Origin: Erythrobacter sp.
Lineage (GTDB): Bacteria; Pseudomonadota; Alphaproteobacteria; Sphingomonadales; Sphingomonadaceae
Reading direction: 5' to 3'
DNA length: 9,609 bases
NCBI GenBank assembly: GCA_003483125.1
Contig: DMWU01000103.1
Coordinates: 1 to 9,609, forward strand
Shown here: positions 7,346 through 9,609 of the stretch, in pieces
Layout of the letters: every line of letters starts with the position of its first letter
Numbering within the stretch: the first letter of the stretch is position 1
The notes under the pieces: generated by a model
What the model was told of the DNA's origin: nothing
The model's database searches: none
Seen by the model: only the letters and a program-made list of their open reading frames with translations
Made by a program: the position numbers and the translations under genes

Positions 7346-8253
7346 GCATCGAACCTGTAGCTATCACCATCCTCCACGATCCGTCCCCCATTTGGCTCGG
7401 CAAAATGCGTCCCCAACATCAACACGTCGGTACCCGCCAACTGGTCCAATATCGTGCGGCGCGTTTCAGTGGATGCATCGCGATCGATGTCAGCAACTGT
7501 CGCCCATTCCGCGCGCGCGATCTGGCACGGGTGGTGGAAACTATCCCCGGTAATCAGCGCCTTTGCATCGCCCGCGCCAACCGCAACACTGACATGCCCC
7601 GGAGTGTGGCCGGGCGTCGGGACCAGGAAAATTCCTGGCAGCGGTTGGCACGGTGGATCAACCAGTTCGGCAAGGCCTGCCGCCATTACGGGCTCTACTG
7701 ATTGTTCGTGCGCATGAATCTGGGTCTGGTGGAATGCAGCCCGCATTTTGTCGAAGGGCTTCTCCAGGGTTTCAGGGTCGACAGGCTCGCGTTCGGCCTC
7801 CGCCTTCCAATATTCATACTCGCTGCGGGCGAATAAGTATCGCGCATGTTTGAAGGTCGGCTGCCACACGCCGTCAACCAGCCGCGTGTTAATCCCGACA
7901 TGGTCGAGATGCAGGTGCGTGCACAGGACGAGGTCAACCTTGTCCGGATCGAAGCCCGCCGCCTCAAATTTCTCGAGCAGGCCAAATTGTTGCTGATTCC
8001 ATTCGGCGTTTGAAGGCAAGTCCTTATTGTCGCCCACGCAGGTGTCGACCACCACTAGCTTGCCGCCGGTCTCAATCACGAAGCATTGGACCAGCCCCAC
8101 CATATTGCCAGCGTCATCGACATAATTGGGCGCGAGCCAATCGATCTCTGCAAGCGCCTCCGGCTTCGCCTTGGTGATCAGCGCTTCGAGCCCGCCCAAT
8201 GTCTGCTCCACGATGGCGCTTATACGCGCTTCCCCGATCTGCCAATTCGCCAA
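7342..8253 (-). CDS. metallo-beta-lactamase-fold hydrolase (possible lactonase)
   Basis: A 303-residue zinc hydrolase of the MBL fold without a signal peptide. All expected metal ligands are visible: HLHLDH at 113-118 (H113, H115, D117, H118), H216 in PTPGHTPGH, D237 in ITGDSFHH and H283 in LGTHFAEP. This is the two-zinc pattern shared with lactonases such as the AiiA type and with other MBL hydrolases. The start is a TTG at 8253, supported by a very strong GGGGGGAGG site five bases upstream and by an N-terminus (MANWQIGEARISAIVEQ) typical of the family. No in-frame ATG lies just upstream. It is the first gene of a coupled unit, with its stop inside the ATGA of the kinase start. In this context it may open gamma-lactones to 4-hydroxy acids. 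That is inference; thioesterase or other ester hydrolysis is also possible. Confidence 0.92.
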   Translation of the reverse strand: MANWQIGEARISAIVEQTLGGLEALITKAKPEALAEIDWLAPNYVDDAGNMVGLVQCFVIETGGKLVVVDTCVGDNKDLPSNAEWNQQQFGLLEKFEAAGFDPDKVDLVLCTHLHLDHVGINTRLVDGVWQPTFKHARYLFARSEYEYWKAEAEREPVDPETLEKPFDKMRAAFHQTQIHAHEQSVEPVMAAGLAELVDPPCQPLPGIFLVPTPGHTPGHVSVAVGAGDAKALITGDSFHHPCQIARAEWATVADIDRDASTETRRTILDQLAGTDVLMLGTHFAEPNGGRIVEDGDSYRFDA

Positions 8254-8258
8254 AAATG

Positions 8259-8267
8259 CCTCCCCCC
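8259..8267 (-). promoter_or_regulatory. strong ribosome-binding site deciding a TTG start
   Basis: GGGGGGAGG on the minus strand (8267-8259) lies five bases before TTG 8253. It is the best Shine-Dalgarno match in the window and is the reason for choosing the TTG start of the hydrolase. It may compensate for the weak start codon. Confidence 0.8.
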
Positions 8268-8282
8268 GAATGCAATCGCCCC

Positions 8283-8318
8283 AAAAACAAACGGCCGCCC
8301 GGTTACCCCGAGCGGCCG
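8283..8318 (-). terminator. intrinsic terminator after the aldehyde dehydrogenase gene
   Basis: On the minus strand an 11-bp stem (8318-8308 with 8302-8292, one G-U pair, loop GGTAA) is followed by TTTGTTTTT (8291-8283). It lies 26 bases after the aldehyde dehydrogenase stop and just before the hydrolase gene. It should end most aldehyde dehydrogenase transcripts and separate that gene from the hydrolase-kinase-dehydrogenase unit. Confidence 0.88.
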
Positions 8319-8319
8319 C

Positions 8320-8348
8320 ATGTTCCGTTCAAATCACGTGAATATCAA
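8320..8348 (-). promoter_or_regulatory. candidate promoter for the hydrolase-kinase-ACAD unit
   Basis: On the minus strand TTGATA (8348-8343), overlapping the aldehyde dehydrogenase stop codon, is 17 bases from GAACAT (8325-8320). The -35 matches consensus at 5 of 6 bases. The -10 is poor (3 of 6) but keeps the key A and final T. The 8-bp palindrome TCACGTGA (8334-8341) sits in the spacer and could be an operator. A transcript would start near 8313, inside the 5' arm of the terminator. Purely pattern-based. Confidence 0.35.
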
Positions 8349-9609
8349 GCTGGTACATTGTCCCTTTTGACCGTGATGACCTGCGGATAGGTGAATTCCT
8401 TCAATCCATCCACGCCATATTCGGCACCAAAGCCCGACTGCTTGTGCCCACCGAACGGAGCGAATGGCGAAAGGTGCAGGAATTCATTGATCCAAACCGT
8501 GCCGGTCTCAAGCTGTTCTGCAATTTCGACGCCCTTTTCAGGGTCGGCAGTCCAGACTGCGCCTGCAAGGCCATAATCGGAATCATTCGCCCGCTGGATT
8601 ACTTCCTCCTCGGTCGAGAATTTCATCAGCGGCATGACCGGACCAAACTGTTCCTCTGCCACAATGCGGGCATCCTCAGGCGGATTATCGAGGATGGTCA
8701 GCGGCACGAAATAGCCCGTGCCTGAAGGATCGCTATCGCCGCCCAACAGGAACTTATAGCCATTATCCTTTGCATCCTGGATCAGTTCCAGAACGCGTTC
8801 ATACTGCTTCTTGTTCTGGATTGGTCCAACAGCCGTGCCCTGCTGCGAACCGTCGCCAACTTTCACATTCTTGGCATACTCCGCAATCGCCTGGCTCAAT
8901 TCGTCATAGATATCCTCATGGATATAGACGCGCTTGGCAGCAACGCAGATTTGGCCCGCGTTCGAGAAGCTGGACCAGAAAAGTTGTTCGGCTACCTTCT
9001 TGGGATCGGCATCGGGCATCACGATCGATGCGTCGTTGCCGCCCAACTCCAGCGTAATCCGCTTCAGGTCGGCGCTGGCGCCTTCCATGATCTTCTTGCC
9101 TGTCGCGGTCGAGCCGGTGAAGGTGATCTTGTCGATATCAGGGTGCGAAGTGATCAGCGGGCCAAGTGCTTCCTCGCCCGTGATGATATTCACCACGCCA
9201 GCTGGCACCTTATCTGCGATCAGCTCTGCAATGCGCAGCGTCGTGAGCGGTGTGAAAGGTGAAGGCTTGAGCACGATTGTGCAGCCCGAAAGCATGGCGG
9301 GTACGATCTTCTGGATCGCCATCATCACCGGGAAGTTCCACGGCACAATGCCTCCGACAACGCCAACGGGAACGCGACGGGTGCGCATCAGGCGCGTTTC
9401 GCTGTCCTCATTGATGACGTCTTGAAGCTCGAGCGTGGACTGCGCCGCCGACATGGCAGCCGCGCCAAAAATCTCGCCCTGCGCCTGTTCATGAGGCTTG
9501 CCCTGCTCAGCGGTCAGTAGGCGATAGAGCTCTTCGCCGTTTTCCTTGATCGCGCCGGAAATCGCCATGATGGCCGCCCGGCGTTCTTCAATCGGCGTGT
9601 TCTTCCAGG
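8345..9609 (-). CDS. NAD(P)-dependent aldehyde dehydrogenase (5' end outside window)
   Basis: Aldehyde dehydrogenase superfamily enzyme oxidising an aldehyde to its acid. The frame is open to the right edge, giving 420 residues beginning WKNTPIEERRAAIMAISGAI. About 50-60 N-terminal residues of a protein of about 470 are missing. ATG 9568 is an internal methionine, not the start. Numbered from that Met, the general base E174 lies in LELGGND and the catalytic nucleophile C208 in NAGQICVAAKR. Their 34-residue spacing equals the family's E268/C302. The cofactor segments VPWNFPV and FTGSTATGKK and the late EQFGPVMPL motif are all present, so the enzyme should be active. It resembles the AldA/betaine-aldehyde-like branch, but the substrate cannot be fixed. 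It lies upstream of the hydrolase unit on the same strand, separated by a terminator, so it is probably regulated apart from it. Confidence 0.94.
   Translation of the reverse strand, partial: WKNTPIEERRAAIMAISGAIKENGEELYRLLTAEQGKPHEQAQGEIFGAAAMSAAQSTLELQDVINEDSETRLMRTRRVPVGVVGGIVPWNFPVMMAIQKIVPAMLSGCTIVLKPSPFTPLTTLRIAELIADKVPAGVVNIITGEEALGPLITSHPDIDKITFTGSTATGKKIMEGASADLKRITLELGGNDASIVMPDADPKKVAEQLFWSSFSNAGQICVAAKRVYIHEDIYDELSQAIAEYAKNVKVGDGSQQGTAVGPIQNKKQYERVLELIQDAKDNGYKFLLGGDSDPSGTGYFVPLTILDNPPEDARIVAEEQFGPVMPLMKFSTEEEVIQRANDSDYGLAGAVWTADPEKGVEIAEQLETGTVWINEFLHLSPFAPFGGHKQSGFGAEYGVDGLKEFTYPQVITVKRDNVPA

Noticed and set aside
9566..9568. ATG as start of the aldehyde dehydrogenase.
   Set aside because: The frame continues upstream with conserved family sequence (WKNTPIEERRAAI), so this Met is internal and the gene runs off the window.

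Overview
The window looks like chromosomal DNA from an alphaproteobacterium, most likely a sphingomonad or erythrobacter-type member of the Sphingomonadales. This rests on moderate-to-high GC, the gene families and the style of the protein sequences; no rRNA or other marker is present, so it is inference. There are seven protein-coding genes and no tRNA, insertion sequence, CRISPR array or integrase. Two genes run off the window edges.

Left part (1-1193): an alanine dehydrogenase gene (ald, minus strand, cut by the left edge) is divergent from an Lrp/AsnC-family regulator (plus strand). This is the usual arrangement for an alanine-responsive regulator and its target. The 135-bp gap should hold both promoters and the operator. 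The first ~65 bases are almost pure G+C and carry what look like base-call errors in the NAD-binding motif of ald.

Middle (1194-4733): a hairpin terminator separates the regulator from a convergent 1084-residue exported protein. That protein joins a TolB-like beta-propeller of about 11 PD40-type repeats to an imidazolonepropionase/prolidase-like amidohydrolase. A 124-bp gap follows.

Right part (4734-9609): all genes are on the minus strand. In transcription order they are an aldehyde dehydrogenase (5' end outside the window), a strong terminator hairpin, then a tight three-gene unit: a metallo-beta-lactamase-fold hydrolase with a TTG start, an aminoglycoside-phosphotransferase-like kinase with an extra C-terminal helical domain, and an acyl-CoA dehydrogenase. 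The last three genes overlap by 4 bases at each junction (ATGA), so they are very probably co-transcribed and translationally coupled.

The most interesting reading is that the kinase and the acyl-CoA dehydrogenase are the bacterial, unfused form of eukaryotic ACAD10/ACAD11 and relatives of LvaA/LvaC of the levulinate (4-hydroxyvaleryl-CoA) pathway. The kinase's C-terminal domain would be an LvaB-like (DUF6285-like) domain fused in. The hydrolase could open gamma-lactones, and the aldehyde dehydrogenase could supply hydroxy acids. Together they would make a plausible 4-hydroxy-acid catabolic unit. The substrate assignments are inference.
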